Counted from the stretch's first letter, positions 46,710 through 59,756 are shown. The stretch: DNA of 64,000 bases from Gerris lacustris (GCA_951217055.1 OX578280.1:49096233-49160232), one strand, 5' to 3'. Notes: generated from the sequence alone by a model not told the origin. Numbers and translations are program-made.

Positions 46710-49700
46710 TCAAACGGACGTTTCGTAGATTATAATTTCGATCATTTTCGGCTTAGTTTGCTTAGGCTGTATATTAGTAACTATTGTTTTAACAGAGGAT
46801 TCCCAATCGGGCCTATCTTTATCTGTTATAATATTAATAATATCGCCTAAATCCCGCCGAAGTGTCTGCGAGTCTGCGGTGCCTTCACCTATACGTCTAA
46901 GAGCTTCAGCTAAAGCCTGTAGCCTCTTCCACGATTCTTCATACTCCAGTCTAACTGCCTCAATTATGGTTGAAGTAATACTTAACCCCAGTAGTATATA
47001 CACTGTACAGAGTAGCATGTATTCGGCTTTTTCTAAAAAAAAAAAAAAAATAAATAATAATAATAAATAAATAAATATTAAACAACACTAATTGTGTAGA
47101 TGACAAGTTGCCTGTTGGTATTTGTTTATATCCTCTTCTTTGGGCCTGATTTCCCTGTCTGCTTAAGCAAAAGCTGATTGGATGAAACTGGGATGGGTCG
47201 TGTAAATCCAACACCCTGTCGAGTGGTGTGTAGACCGCACAGACAGCAGGGAATGGATCGTCAAAACGCCCCTTAAACATGTGTCAGAGGTAAAACTGGT
47301 AGGCCTAAGAAGCAAGAAGACGACGCCGACACTGGAGATGTTAGTCCAGAAAGAGGACATATCATTAAGGTAAACCCTCCATCCCCACTAGGCTTTGATA
47401 AACCCGAAACTTGGGATGACTGGGTAGCTGGGTGGGAACGATATAGAAGAATAAATGGATTACAAAAGAAAGGTGAGGGCGAGTAAGTACACATGCTACT
47501 TTAATGTTTAGGAGAGCAGGTGATATTGTGGATATTGAAATTTTTACGACGTAGTAGTTGATGAATTTCAAAACCATTTCTCTCCACAGAGTAATATAAC
47601 CTACGAAAGAGCTAAAATTAATCGGAGAATTCAGAGCATACCTGTAACGGTCGATGCATTTGAAACTGATTTAAATAAAATGTCTAGACATTGTACTTAA
47701 AAAATTTGAGAGATGAACTGATTAGAGATAGAATTGTTGTAGGAGTAAAAGATCCGAAACTAAGTGAGAAAACTTCAGATAGATCTTGAACTGACTAAAG
47801 ATAAAGCGATACAGATGGCCAAACAGAGTGAAGTGGTTAAAAAGCAGCAACCTGTGGTTTCGTACGGATGCCCAGCAAAAAGGGCCCAGTGTAAGAAATG
47901 TAAGGTTGAGGATCACTGGGAAAGAAAATGTAGGTCGACATATGTCAAAGTTCTAGAGAATGGGAAGGAGGAAAGGAGGGGTAGTGAGCCCGAAAGGGGA
48001 ACCATTTTTTAATGAGATTAGTCAAGGAAACGAAAATAACCCGAGGAAAGTGTGCCTAAAGGTGAAAGGGATTAATGTAAATTTTAAAATAGATACAGGA
48101 GCCGATGTCTCGGTAGTACCAGAACAGGTAGCCTAGAGAATGAAAGAGAGTATTGAGCCAACACAAACATAAAACTGTTTGGACCAGGAAAAGATGAGAT
48201 CAAAGTTAAAGGGTTGGTAAAAATAGATTTGCACTGGAAAGGAATTCGATCAAAACAAGAATTGTGCATAGCCGAAGTCAAGGAGCAACTCTTAGGGTGG
48301 CCTGCCCTTGCCCTTACAGCTCTAAAACTTGTGAACGTGGTGAATTCGGTTCAAGCAAAAAAGGAAAGCGAAGCGAGCCTGAGTTGTTTCAATGACTAGA
48401 ACTAGACTTTCAATGACTATTGAGTTGAAAGAAGAAGCGACGCCATTTGCTGGGGCTTTACCCAGGAGATTACCATTTGCGTTAAGGGATCAAATAAAAG
48501 TGGAACTTGCGGAGATGATTAAAGAGGGGGTGATAACACCTTGAATGGTTGAAGAGCCTACAGAATGGTCCTCGTCGATCACGACCTCGTGTTCCTAAAG
48601 CAAACAGAAAGTTGCACCTCTGTGTCGATTTAAAAATTAAATCAAGCTATTAAGAGGCTATATTACATGTTACCGACGGTTGAGGAGTCGTTCCATAAGA
48701 TTGGAGAGTCAAAGTATTTTTCAAAATTAGATGCGAGCAGGGGATATTGGCAAGTCCGACAGAGGAAAAATTAAAAATTAACCACCTTCATACCACTGTT
48801 AGGGAGATTTATTTGTTAACTGGTCACCATTTGGGATTTCCTCTGCGCCTGCGTTCTACCAAAGAGCACAGGTTATTAAAAAGGTAGAGGGGAGGTGTAA
48901 TCAAATAGATGATATATTGGTTTCGGGAAAAACTAGACAGGAACACCATGAAAGATTAAGGAGAGAGCTGATTCGAATGCAAGAAGAGGGTGTTAATTGA
49001 AATCCAGAAAAATATGGATTTGGGCTGACTCAGGTTAAATGTTTAGTCCACATTATCAGTCCAGAAAGGATTAGAGCAGATCCAAGCCAAATATTAACTA
49101 TTCTAGAATTTAAAGAACCAGAGAATGTCAGTGAAGTGAAACGCTTCTTAGGGATGGTTAACTATCTCCTAAACTTTCTGCCGAATATTTTGGATTTAAC
49201 TAAACCTCTAAGGGAATTGATTGTGAAGAAAAATGATTGAGTCTGCGGTGCAGCTCAAAATAAAGCGTTCATGGATATTAAACATAAAATGTCCAAAACA
49301 CAAAAGTGAATATTAAGTGCTGATAACTCTGGAAATCGATTAAGAGCAATTTCTGGAAAAAATTAGTCACACTCAGAAAATTGGAGACCAACAGGATATG
49401 CTTCGCGATCACTTACAGATGAGGAAAGGAAATGGGCCAACATATCGAAAAGGAGGCGTTAGCCATTGACAAGGGCATGTCGACGATTTGACTCATGGAT
49501 AAAAGGGATACCAATTGAAATTAAACGGATCATAAACCACTGGTGACGTTGTTAAGACAAAAAAATCTAAGTGAGCTAACACCCAGAATACAAAAGTTGA
49601 CATTGTTACTAATGGCATATAGCTATACAATTGCGTTTATCCTAGGGAAAGAACAGCGTTGCTGATGCTCATTCGTGAGCAATGAATAAAAAGACATAGA

Positions 49701-52700
49701 TAAGGAATTAGAAGGGAAATTTAAAACATTTTCTGGGTATATAAGCTAATTTTCCTACATCGGACCAGAAACTTACAGCGTTGAGGTCTGCTCAAAGTGA
49801 TTGTTGAGATATCTAGATGGTTAAGAGAAGCAATTTTAAAAGGGTGCCCTTTCAAGTCCAGAACTCCCAGGGAGATGGTTCCATTCGTTAAATTTAGAAA
49901 TGAGATGGTGATGGTAAACAATCTGATCGTAAAGGGAGAAAACGTGTTTGTTCCCAAGGTCAGTCAGAGGAAAAATTGTAGAACCTCTACAAGAAGGTCT
50001 TATAGGGAGTGTTAAGTATTTGAGAAAGGCAGCAATTACGGTGTGGTGGCATGACATGAAGAACATTTTTGTTACAACTGTCAGGTGTATAGAGAGAAAT
50101 AATGTAATCCAATAAAACCACTGATTTCGAGTGAATTACCCGGAGGGCCATGGGAAAAGGTGGGGGCAGACATTTTTACGAAAGAACTATTTATTTATAT
50201 AGGACTACTTTTACCGGTTCCCTGATTATCACTGGAGAGAATGACATCTGGTCAAATAATAAATAAGGTTAAGGGTGTTTTCACAAGATTTGGGAACCTT
50301 CTCCAGTATAATGAAAAAAATGAGTGTTGTTATGTTGGCAGCCTGGTCTTAAGGACACAATCTCTCGCCAAAAGTTGGCTTCAGTCTCTTATCAGTAATT
50401 GCTTAGGATTCCGATTCTATGCTCCTTCTATATATAGTATTATTCTAAGGTTTAAATAGTTTTTATTTTATTTGTGAAAATATATCTTATTTCCAGTGAG
50501 TGTACTATGTTGAAAGTTAAACAACAATTATACTTTTAGTAGGTATTAGTACGTATATAATTATTAAGCTCTTCACTTAAGCTAAAATTAATTAAGGAAC
50601 TATTATAAAAGAAATAACTTCTTATATTTTTAGAATTAAAGTCAAATAATTACGTGGTACAAGATCTCCAAATCCAATCGTAGTCATAGTAATTAAGCAG
50701 AAGTAAAAACTGTCGAGGAATGTCCACTCGTTTTCAAGAACCATAAAAAGAGCAGCACCGACAGAGAGGTAGAGTATAAGCAAAGACACGAGAAGTGCTG
50801 CTGTAGCTAATGATTTGAGTGCAGGCGAGCGCAAGGGTGGTCTTGGCATTCTGGGTAAAGAAGCTGCGAGAAGTTGACCCAAATCAGCCAGTACAGAAAC
50901 ACACAGAGGAATGCCTATAAGGGCAAACAACATGCAGAATACTCTTCCACCAACCGTTTCCGGAGCTATGTTCCCATACCCTGAAACAGCAAATAAATAT
51001 CCGTAATGCATAGCTAAAAATAAATATGTAAAAACACATTTTAGCCTCTATATTCCCATCGATAAAACTTCTCTCAATACCGCTAGTAATTGATTATAGA
51101 ATGCCCATTTTGTTACCAGCATATTCATTTGTTGTATTTAACCTTTGATTGGTTTAATATTTGCAGACATTTTTTTAAGCTCACTACTACTATTATATAA
51201 GTCGATAAATTGATAAGTTGAAAACTATCTCTTCCAGATTTTACTAACTTTTTATAAGTAAAGCTACATAGCTCCCTCGCATCCTATCATGTTCTTTATT
51301 AATCTAATGCTTTTTCAACCCATTATTACTTAATTAATTTAATTGTTTCCCCATTGCTTTCGAGCTTACCGAAGGTACTGAAGCCATGTGATCGTTCTGA
51401 AAAACAAGTATTTTTTATTTCTCCGATTTCAAAAATTCCAAGGCAGAAATCAGTTTCAGACAGTTTCAGACATGTCTCGTGCCTGTCTGTCGTCGTTCAA
51501 TTTCAGCGAACTGACATATCTTAAAAACTAATTGTCTTAATGAAATTTGGAGGGTAGACATAATTAGCCTATTGTTGGTCCCTTATAAGTTTCAACCTTC
51601 CTGTGCCAGTTGTGTCTCATCCACATACTCACAAACATACATTTATTTACATTCATGTGTACATAAGTAGTCATCTGCATTTTAGGAAGTTGGGATGGTT
51701 TGTCGAAGTTAATCCACAGATGGCCCTTTATTAATTTCAACCGCCAGTAAAAAAAAAGAAACAATTTTGACATACTTAAAGGGAAACAAACAAATTCGAC
51801 AATAATGCATTCTGAAAGCATAACATCTATAAAGTACGTGGTAGGATGCGAGCTAGCTATATGGCAGACTATTTTTAAAATGCATACAGTTGCCACCAAC
51901 ATTAATTCATGACGGTGAATGATTAAAAAAACCCTTTGAAAGAAGTTGCTTAAAAGTCGGTAAATTTCGCATTTTACCGTCCTCCATCTTGAATCAAGAT
52001 GGTGTACCGTAAAAAGATTTCTTAAGGTGGGCACTTGAGCATTCGCCCCGAATGAGCATGCGTTCCCGTTCGGCAAAAGAGGAGAGTGGCGCATTACCAC
52101 GCGCCGCATGACCAATAGTGTCCGGACCTCACAACAGTCAGGAAGGTAATATCAGTCAATCAACAACAATAAGAAAGTTTCCTTTATAATTAAATAAATA
52201 TGTCCAAAATGAGAGGAGGGAGTCGGCTCATATTGTTCGGCCCGACCCGAGTTGTTAACCCCGTCCACACGGAGCATGAACCGAGCATGGTCATAGATCC
52301 AGTGGTCCTTGAGACATCGTGATGAGTCTGTGAGTGAGTGGTATTTGGATTTTATAAAATATAATACTTATATTTGTCTAAAGAAAAAAAGGGCAACATT
52401 TATATTATGATATTAGAGTGAGCATGTGTGAGTAAGGAAACGTACTAAAATATAAAGTACTTTTTAATCTTGAATGATTCCATCTTTTTTAAATTGAATT
52501 TCTTTTTCTTCCACACAGCATCTTTTTAAAGTCATATTATTTAGTTTACTGGATTTCAGTCATTAGTTCTGAACGTTTCCTAAGGCCTGAGGGTGAAAAT
52601 AGTCTTGGAAATCCATGACTTTCGAAACAGTCTTTATTACTTGTGAGATCTTCGTCGATTTTGCTCGTTTTTTCTACTTTGGAGGGCATTACGGTTTTTT

Positions 52701-55700
52701 CAAAAGTTCGGTCTATTTTCTTTAATATTAAATTAAGACCAGAAGTATAGCAGGGATCTTTTGAAGTTTCAGTATTTGAGATTTGTGTTGATGATCCAGT
52801 TTCAGACTTCGGTTGTCTAATGCTATTGACGTCGAGAACTCCGTCATTTTTACCAGCGATCCTTACTCTACCCAGTGGTTTGTATATAGCTTTTTTAGCT
52901 AACTCAGCATTTGCTTCAGCACAAATTTTCTTCATCTCTTCGACATCCTTTATAACAGAATTGGTTTTATCTAAAGTGTCGTGCATTTTTCTATACAAGT
53001 CATCGGGATAATCTTCGTAAAACATTCGTTTCTTTGTCAGATTAACCAATGTTTCTAAGTATCCGTTAACAGTCAATGTAGCATGTTCTCGGGCAGTTTT
53101 GGTAAGATTAGCAATTCGTTGAATAGGAAATCGAATTTTGTTTAATTCACCTGTTACTTTCTCACTAAAATCGTATCGCCTAAGTTTAGTTCTACCAGCA
53201 AGACATACCATGGTTTTGAAATGTTTAATTTTTCTCTTTTGGCCTATACTCTTAATTTCTTCAGTTTTCATATCGAAGGTAACCAATTTTCTGTAGTCAC
53301 TTAGTTCTACTTTAGGAGCTCTCATGATACTGTAAGTAAACTCCGAATACCTTCTTGTGTCTATATTCGTTGCTACGCCTTCCTGTCTCACTTTTTCCAT
53401 CTGGCTCACAAGTTCATCGGTCATCATCAACAACCCATGGCGAAATGCTCGACTGCTCAGCCCTTCGTTTGAAATTTCAACAGTTTTAACTAAAGACTGG
53501 TTTAAAATTTTACTATAGTGAGTTAGGTATTTTAACTCACGTTCTTTCATTTCTAGAACTAAATCGTTTTCTAATAAAATAATTGGGGCATCAGTAAAGT
53601 ACATGTCAGACGATGCTTGTAAATGCTCATAAATGAGTCTGACTACGTAGTAAAGAGTATCAAAACTCCTGTCTTTAAAAGGATCTTTCATACCAGTTTC
53701 CGATTCCATAGGAGAGTCCTTTTCGAAACTAATTTCTGTCAGCTTAGATCCAGACGCTTCCAGAGAAGTAGTCGCTTCCAATTCGGTAGAAAGGGTTCCG
53801 CTGGACGAGTATTCCGCTTCCACATCTTCCTCTTCATCTTCTTCAGCAAATATATTTACGTATGTCAAACGATCCTCATCTAGACCTTTGTCCTTCAGTT
53901 GCTGGAGAAGAAAACGGGCATTCATCAAAGACGCTTCATCAGGTTTCATTTGCTTTATCACCTCTCTGCCTCTAGAGATGGTAACGTCGCTGGTGTCTGA
54001 CAGTACTTTACTCTTAGTGTTAGTTTTTTTGAAGGAGTGTGCATTGGATGAACTGTTAGTGTCCCAAACTTCAGGTGAAATGATGGCTTTTAGTGCGATT
54101 TTTTCATAAACATGATCCCAGAATTTTTCATAATCAGAAGATAATTCCTCAGATTCTATGACCCTTAAATCTTGAACTATATCACTCATTCTTTGTATTA
54201 AATGGTCGTCCTTTACTACTTCAACGATATCCGCGTAGTGAAATTCATAATAAAAATCATATATCTCTGTTTCACATTGAAGTTCTATTAGTTGTTTTAG
54301 AACCTGCTGAAACGAACTTTCAATTTCATTGTCTGGACAGTTTTCAACAGTCCGCTCGATCTTACTTAAATCCGCTTCGTCAAGCCCTTGCAGACGTTGC
54401 TCACTGTCACCATCAATCGGGTCGTGTGTGCGATACCACAAAAGATCGACTGCATCGAAAGATCTTCTTAAGAGGAAATCATGTTTGAACAAATTATCAG
54501 CCTTGTAGAAAGACTTTTCTGTTGGGAAGGACAATGTCATTTCTTCTAGATTAGATTTCCTTCAAAAGTTTATCATGATAGTTATTATGATTGAAAATAA
54601 TTTTATGGACTTCTGCGCGCTTTCACATACTCTTTTTCATAAAACCTTTTACGATGTAATTTGGCAGGATAAAAGTAAACAAATACTCGCCTGTGATAAC
54701 CTTTTTAGAAAAGGTTAAACAAAAATAAATAGAAAAGGGGAATAAACTTAAATATAAATAACTATTAGACTAATTTTTAAAATATCATACAAGCCTCATT
54801 ACTTATGTTGTTTACCTATAGTTGTTAGTACGGTTGAAGCGAAGAATATAGCCTGTAGATAATTCCATTTGGCATGGTTATCTGGTACATCGTCTGGTTT
54901 TGGTGGCACCTCTATACCCTTTTCTACAGCTTCCTTCGCTGAAATCTATTCAAGCATAACACTTTATTCCAACATTTAGGGAAAAGTAAAATAGTAACCC
55001 ATTCCAGGTAAAATCCTAGAAGTTATAATCTCAAACCAGACCAAGTAAATAACTTTAGCACTCCTAGTTAACTATTATATCTTATTCAAAATATGTTTTT
55101 ATAAATGTGTATAGATTTATCAATAAATATGTAAAGCTTAGTGGTTGAATAAAATACTTATTAAGTAAGACAAAGATAGATAAGAACATAATTAAATTAT
55201 GATTAGATTAAAAAGAAAAATTATTTTCAATTAAATTCATCATCAAATAAATAGTCTGTCGATACTTTACAAGGGGAGCAGTGCTAAATAAAGATAGATA
55301 ATGTTATCAATGATGTCACATTTGTTTTCCTTTCCTTACTTGCTATCACTTCACGCTATTTGAAACTACTGTTTGTTGCTGGTATGTCTTTTCGACAAAT
55401 TCTAAATTGTGTTTTTTTTTTTTTTCATATGCCTTATACGTCTAGTGACTTCAGCCATTGGACGTCTGGCAGCCCATTGAATTGAATATCACATAAATTC
55501 TAAATGTTTTACAAAATTATATAAAAAAAGAAATAGATATAGAAGATAGAAGGTTATTTTTTTCACATTAAATTTCACATTAAACTACCCTTAATTTTAC
55601 CCCACTACAGATAGGGTATAACGAATGACAATAACTATAATGACATTTACTTAATAATCAATTAAATAATGGCTATTTATAGAGGTGATTCGCTTCTACG

Positions 55701-56059
55701 GAGATTTCTTGGCAATTCTTGAAACCCTAGAGTTACTATGTTCTTTTGCTATAGGTGAATTTTAATCGATAACCAGTGAGTCGTTCTGGTGGCCTCTAGA
55801 TCCAATTAAGTAAATATGTAATACGCAAATGTCGACGGTAAGCCCTTCTACGACTAATGACTTAATCGATTACTAATAGGTATCAATTAATATATGGTAA
55901 AATGAAAATCACACCTCATAAGTTTGAAGAAGTCCTTCCAAGTACTGAGGAGGAGCTGTCGACACATTCTGGAGTTCTAAAAGAAATTGTTGACGTTGTC
56001 TACGAAGAGAAGACGACAGCTTTCTCAGTGTCGATAGTTCGTTGGGCGATTCAAGTTCC
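46710..56059 (-). CDS. Two-pore-domain (K2P) potassium channel, 3' four coding exons
   Basis: Plasma-membrane leak K+ channel subunit. Exons 5' to 3' on the minus strand: 56059-55915, 54945-54816, 50980-50654 and 47032-46710; the visible part is 307 codons plus stop, in one frame. The first visible exon covers the extracellular cap after M1 (ELESPNELSTLRKL). The second gives pore helix 1, and the filter is split by a phase-1 intron (AIFFASTVLTTIG | YGNIAPETVGG). The third continues through M2 (MLFALIGIPLCVSVLADLGQ), M3 and pore 2 (FYFCLITMTTIGFGDLVP). The fourth gives M4 (YMLLCTVYILLGLSITSTII), then EAVRLEYEESWKRLQALAEA and a short cytoplasmic tail ending YETSV. The exon encoding the N-terminus and M1 was not found and is probably beyond the window. 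The subfamily is not assigned. Confidence 0.93.
47100..50330 (+). pseudogene. Dead Ty3/gypsy-type LTR retrotransposon (gag-pol remnant)
   Basis: Pieces of gag-pol in several frames, in the correct order: gag-like GFDKPETWDDWVAGWERYRR (about 47390); zinc knuckle CKKCKVEDHWERKC (47890); protease NFKIDTGADVSVVP (48080); RT pieces HLCVDLK, YFSKLDASRGYWQ (48720) and DDILVSGKTRQEHHERLRRE (48910), then EVKRFLGMVNYLLNFLP (49130); RNase H-like RPTGYASRSLTDEERKWA (49390); and integrase start GPWEKVGADIFTKEL (50150). Many stops and frameshifts break it, and the integrase catalytic region is cut short. I found no clear pair of LTRs. It lies antisense in the K2P intron between the third and fourth visible exons. 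Confidence 0.88.
51353..51872 (+). repeat. R1 repeat, copy G, in a K2P intron
   Basis: Head GCTTTCGAGCTTACCGAAGG, R1 core (AACTGACATATCTTAAAAAC) and a shortened tail (GGATGCGAGCTAGCTATATG, then GCAGACTATTTT). A reverse-oriented R1 tail fragment (AGCTCCCTCGCATCCTATCA, near 51268) lies just upstream. Confidence 0.7.
52546..54540 (-). CDS. Uncharacterised intronless 664-aa protein nested in a K2P intron
   Basis: One long uninterrupted frame inside the 3.8-kb K2P intron between the exons at 54816-54945 and 50654-50980, on the same strand as the channel. The ATG has an in-frame TGA eight codons upstream and a favourable A at -3 (GAAATGA). I do not recognise the family. The protein is hydrophilic, without a signal peptide or membrane segment. 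The first ~165 residues are rich in acidic and aromatic residues (SFDAVDLLWYRTHDPIDG). An acidic run (FAEEDEEEDVEAE) sits near 230-242, followed by a Ser/Thr-rich linker. A helical middle part spans about 300-560, with heptad-like stretches (KTNSVIKDVEEMKKICAEAN), and a basic, Ser-rich tail follows. Length and lack of decay argue for a real gene; intronless structure and location suggest a retrogene or a testis-type nested gene (inference). Confidence 0.85.
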   Translation of the reverse strand: MTLSFPTEKSFYKADNLFKHDFLLRRSFDAVDLLWYRTHDPIDGDSEQRLQGLDEADLSKIERTVENCPDNEIESSFQQVLKQLIELQCETEIYDFYYEFHYADIVEVVKDDHLIQRMSDIVQDLRVIESEELSSDYEKFWDHVYEKIALKAIISPEVWDTNSSSNAHSFKKTNTKSKVLSDTSDVTISRGREVIKQMKPDEASLMNARFLLQQLKDKGLDEDRLTYVNIFAEEDEEEDVEAEYSSSGTLSTELEATTSLEASGSKLTEISFEKDSPMESETGMKDPFKDRSFDTLYYVVRLIYEHLQASSDMYFTDAPIILLENDLVLEMKERELKYLTHYSKILNQSLVKTVEISNEGLSSRAFRHGLLMMTDELVSQMEKVRQEGVATNIDTRRYSEFTYSIMRAPKVELSDYRKLVTFDMKTEEIKSIGQKRKIKHFKTMVCLAGRTKLRRYDFSEKVTGELNKIRFPIQRIANLTKTAREHATLTVNGYLETLVNLTKKRMFYEDYPDDLYRKMHDTLDKTNSVIKDVEEMKKICAEANAELAKKAIYKPLGRVRIAGKNDGVLDVNSIRQPKSETGSSTQISNTETSKDPCYTSGLNLILKKIDRTFEKTVMPSKVEKTSKIDEDLTSNKDCFESHGFPRLFSPSGLRKRSELMTEIQ

Positions 56060-58504
56060 CTGAACACCTCACAACAATGGGCAATTTATAATATTTTAGA
56101 ATTTAAACATAGTATAATAAATAGTTTTTAGTGTAGAGAGTTTAAATCAGAAAGTATTTTTACAAGAGCAGAACATTGACATAATACATCCACTTTAAAT
56201 AAAAAATTGTACAAAACTGGATTCCGTATGGATATTATTTAGCAATCCATTGTTCTCTCTAAGAACTCGGGCTAAGAAGTTTGTTACCCTAGAATACACT
56301 TGATCACCTGGCTTCCTAAATATAAGTTAAATTTAAGTAATGTGTATTCTTTAGGTACGTAGTGATAGCAGAAATGTTCTCCTAGACCTGGTGATCATCA
56401 TACTAGTATTTCCCACTTCAATACTTGTTACTTAAGTACAAAAAGTACTACTTCAGTCAAAGATATTAAGAAAAATATGTGTACCAATAACTAAACATGT
56501 CGTCACGTCAATTGTGAAATGTGTAATTGAGGATTATCATTTTTTTTTTTTAAATATTTAATCAATTCATAAATTAACTTAATAATCACAGGGAAATATT
56601 GAAAGCGTAACATGTTTTAAGGAACGACCATAGAAAGAAAATACATAGTTATTTGTGCAACTAGTGCGCAAAGTGGAACTTTGCTGCATTAGAGAGATGC
56701 ACACGATATTTACGCACGAGCCGCTGGCGAGGGCGGATGGGTTTCTCGAGTGCAGCAAAGACACTTTAAGCGCGAGTTGCACATTAAATTTTCCTACAGT
56801 TAGTTTTAATCTGTAAATAAAATATAAAATAATAGTGTTCATCAACATGTAAAAGGTTTTGCAATAACAACTAAACCAGCTGTTCTGTTTATAGCCAGTG
56901 TTGCCTTTTTTGCCTGATCCAGCAAACCTGACCAAGCGCTGTTATTATTTTTCGTCATAACGCTTACTCATCACATGTGATTCTTTTTTTTTTAGATTGT
57001 CTATCTTTACTTTTTTATATTTTAACATTTTTATATTTGATATATAGTGTTTAAATCATGTAGTTAGTTAAAAAAATAATCATTAGTTGTCATTGTTATT
57101 ATTATTATCATTTGGATTATTTAATCATTGTTTAGATTTAAGTTCTTTATGTTCGTAAATTGAAACACTGGAGTGTGGTAAAGTAAAACGAGTGCGGTAA
57201 AGTAGTAAGTGCAGGAATCTGCTGCTTTGCGAACTATTTTGAGTGCGATAACAACCACTTTATCGGTCAACTGTAGGAAAACAAATAAAACGACTTCCCA
57301 TTATGCAGAGTATTATCTCTTTTTACCAACTATATTATATATAATTAATTTTAAGCTCCACATAATTATTTTATTTAAGCTTTTTTGCGCCTTATAGTAA
57401 TAGCATTTACGGAATATTAATACCTAATAATATTTTACAGAGCAGTTGATCCAACATTTCCTGTCCACCTGGTCTACTATGTAGTGAAAATTGAATACCT
57501 ACTACCGTGTTTCGGATAAATAAATTCAATACCCGATATATATGCTCAAACCCAGATTTAAATTCATTACACATTAAACAAATCAGTAGATAGTATTTGT
57601 AACTATAAAAGCAATAAATTATTCTGTCTAATAGTAGTTTCTTTTTTTATTTATGCCCTTAAAAATGTGACTTGGTACAATAGACATCCCTATAAAAATG
57701 ATAAAAAATGGAAAATTACTAGTTAAGAAAATAAATATCTTGTTATTTTTTACATAATTATTTACATCCTAAGACCATTTCATATTTCGTAAAAACTCAG
57801 ACATTTTTCCCCCCAAAAAATTAAAAATTTAGTTTTAAAATGTTTGTAAACTAATTATTTTTGTAAAAGTATAGTTTAGGTTTAGCTTAAGTTTACACTC
57901 GGAAAACTAAAAGAAAAAAAATGTTTAGGGACAGACCAAGACTATATAAACGTGGCATCGTTCTTAAAACCAATTTATACAGCGTTATCCTGGATGACGG
58001 CCAGAAACTGTTTTGACACCGTAAATCAAATATTGAAAGGAAGAATTCGTTGTGATTGCACGTTAAACGTCAAAAAAAAACGCGAACGTTTATACAACAC
58101 GTAAAAAAAAACCTTTTTGGCAAAATTTTTAAGTTATCCACCTCTTTTTCTGCCTTTTTTTTAACGATTTACATAAATTTGTTTATTCAAAAAGTTCATG
58201 AAACCTTTTAAAAATAAACTCCGGCTTATATTCTGAGAACATTTTTAAATCATAGAAGGAAAAAGAAAATAAAACAAAGACACTTTATAGTTGGGCCTAA
58301 ATATACCGCACGATCCTTGTTTCTTTTACCTCAGTTTTATTTTATTTCGTTTATCTAATATATACAGTCTTTTGTATTTTCTTTTGAAAAATAGCTAATA
58401 TGACGAAGGTTCCTTTTTCTTACTCTTTCTACGTAGCTATGCATGAAAATATTCGGTGAAGTCATCTTCTCTATAAAAACACTTGTCTCATGTTAATAAT
58501 AGGG

Positions 58505-58674
58505 TAAATTCATATTGTACTTGCCACACCGAGATTTAGAGTCACCTCTAACCACCTCTAACTACCTCTAACCACCACTAACCACATCTAACCACCTCTA
58601 ACTACCTCTAACCACATCTAACTACCTCTAACCACCCTTTAGGAAATTTCTCTGACACGTACAATATGAATTAG
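58505..58674. mobile_element. Small inverted-repeat element with an internal 10-bp minisatellite
   Basis: Arms TAAATTCATATTGTACTTG (58505-58523) and CACGTACAATATGAATTAG (58656-58674) are inverted with three mismatches in 19. Between them, at 58543-58635, lie about nine tandem copies of a 10-bp unit of the form ACYACCTCTA. Confidence 0.75.
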
Positions 58675-59756
58675 CCAATAATAGTAAAACTATTGTGGTC
58701 TAATTATTATTGCAATACGGTAAAGTTCAGATTCCCCTTATCCAGTTTTTCCTGTGTTAACAAAATATTTCAAAAGAAAGATATTATATCTGGTCTAATA
58801 CATTCCTCAAAAGAGCTATAGATTTTTCCAAGAAGTTCCGTTCTATTTTGAAATCATCAGTGTGAAAATGTCAAGCGGAACTGAAATATGATCAAAGAAT
58901 CTGGCATTGGTTGGTTGTAAAGTCACAAACGGATTAACAGTTAAAGAGACAGATTGAATTGTCAGTCTACTATGTTCATCTATTAATCATAATACGTGGC
59001 TTCTGTCCAACACTTTCTCTTCTAAACTGCAATTTACAATGAACAAAGTCTTCTTTTTGTAATCACATAGAATTTAGGTAAATAAATAAATATTGTGAAT
59101 ATTTATAATATAATTTACAGAGGTTAATTATTACTAATTAATCATTAATATGATACACCCTAGTATTCCATAAGTAGAAATTTTCTTATTGTTGACGTAT
59201 GAGGTGTAGAACTTAAAACAGTGGGATACTAATTCATATTTAGTACGTTTTGGTTTTTGTTTTAAAAACAATCTTCAGTCGTATTGATTTATTTAATATA
59301 ACAGAAAAAACAATACTTTTTATTTAAATTACTACGTTTTTATTAGCTTACTTTCTTGTTTGTTTGTCCAGTACAAATCTTGCAATCGAATTTTAACTAA
59401 TATCCCGTTAATATTTTAAACTTTCAGAATAGCTTTAGAACACGATGACAATGCATTATTTTAATCATCTTTCGGCAGAATTTAATTCGTTTTCAGCAAA
59501 TTTTGCTGTATGGAAAGTTAGTTCGGAAAAAATCCGCAAGTTGTTTTATTTGTTTTGACATGTCCCATATTTACAATCTTCATTTTGACATGTATCATAT
59601 TGATTTTTTATTTAGTCAATATAAAATTTTAAAACGTAGTATATTAAAAGTTCTTTTTATTTTGTAAATATTTTTATTTTTTATAATTTTACTTTATATT
59701 ATGACGAAATTTAATATTTTTTACTATTTATTAAAAATAACTCTTGATCTTGACAA

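Noticed and set aside
56579..56935. 118-codon minus-strand frame
   Set aside because: No recognisable domain. The region has short inverted segments suggestive of a repeat, and the frame does not supply the missing K2P M1.
58543..58635. Possible CRISPR-like or telomeric array
   Set aside because: The units are 10 bp and head-to-tail without spacers, and the unit is not TTAGG. It is a minisatellite.
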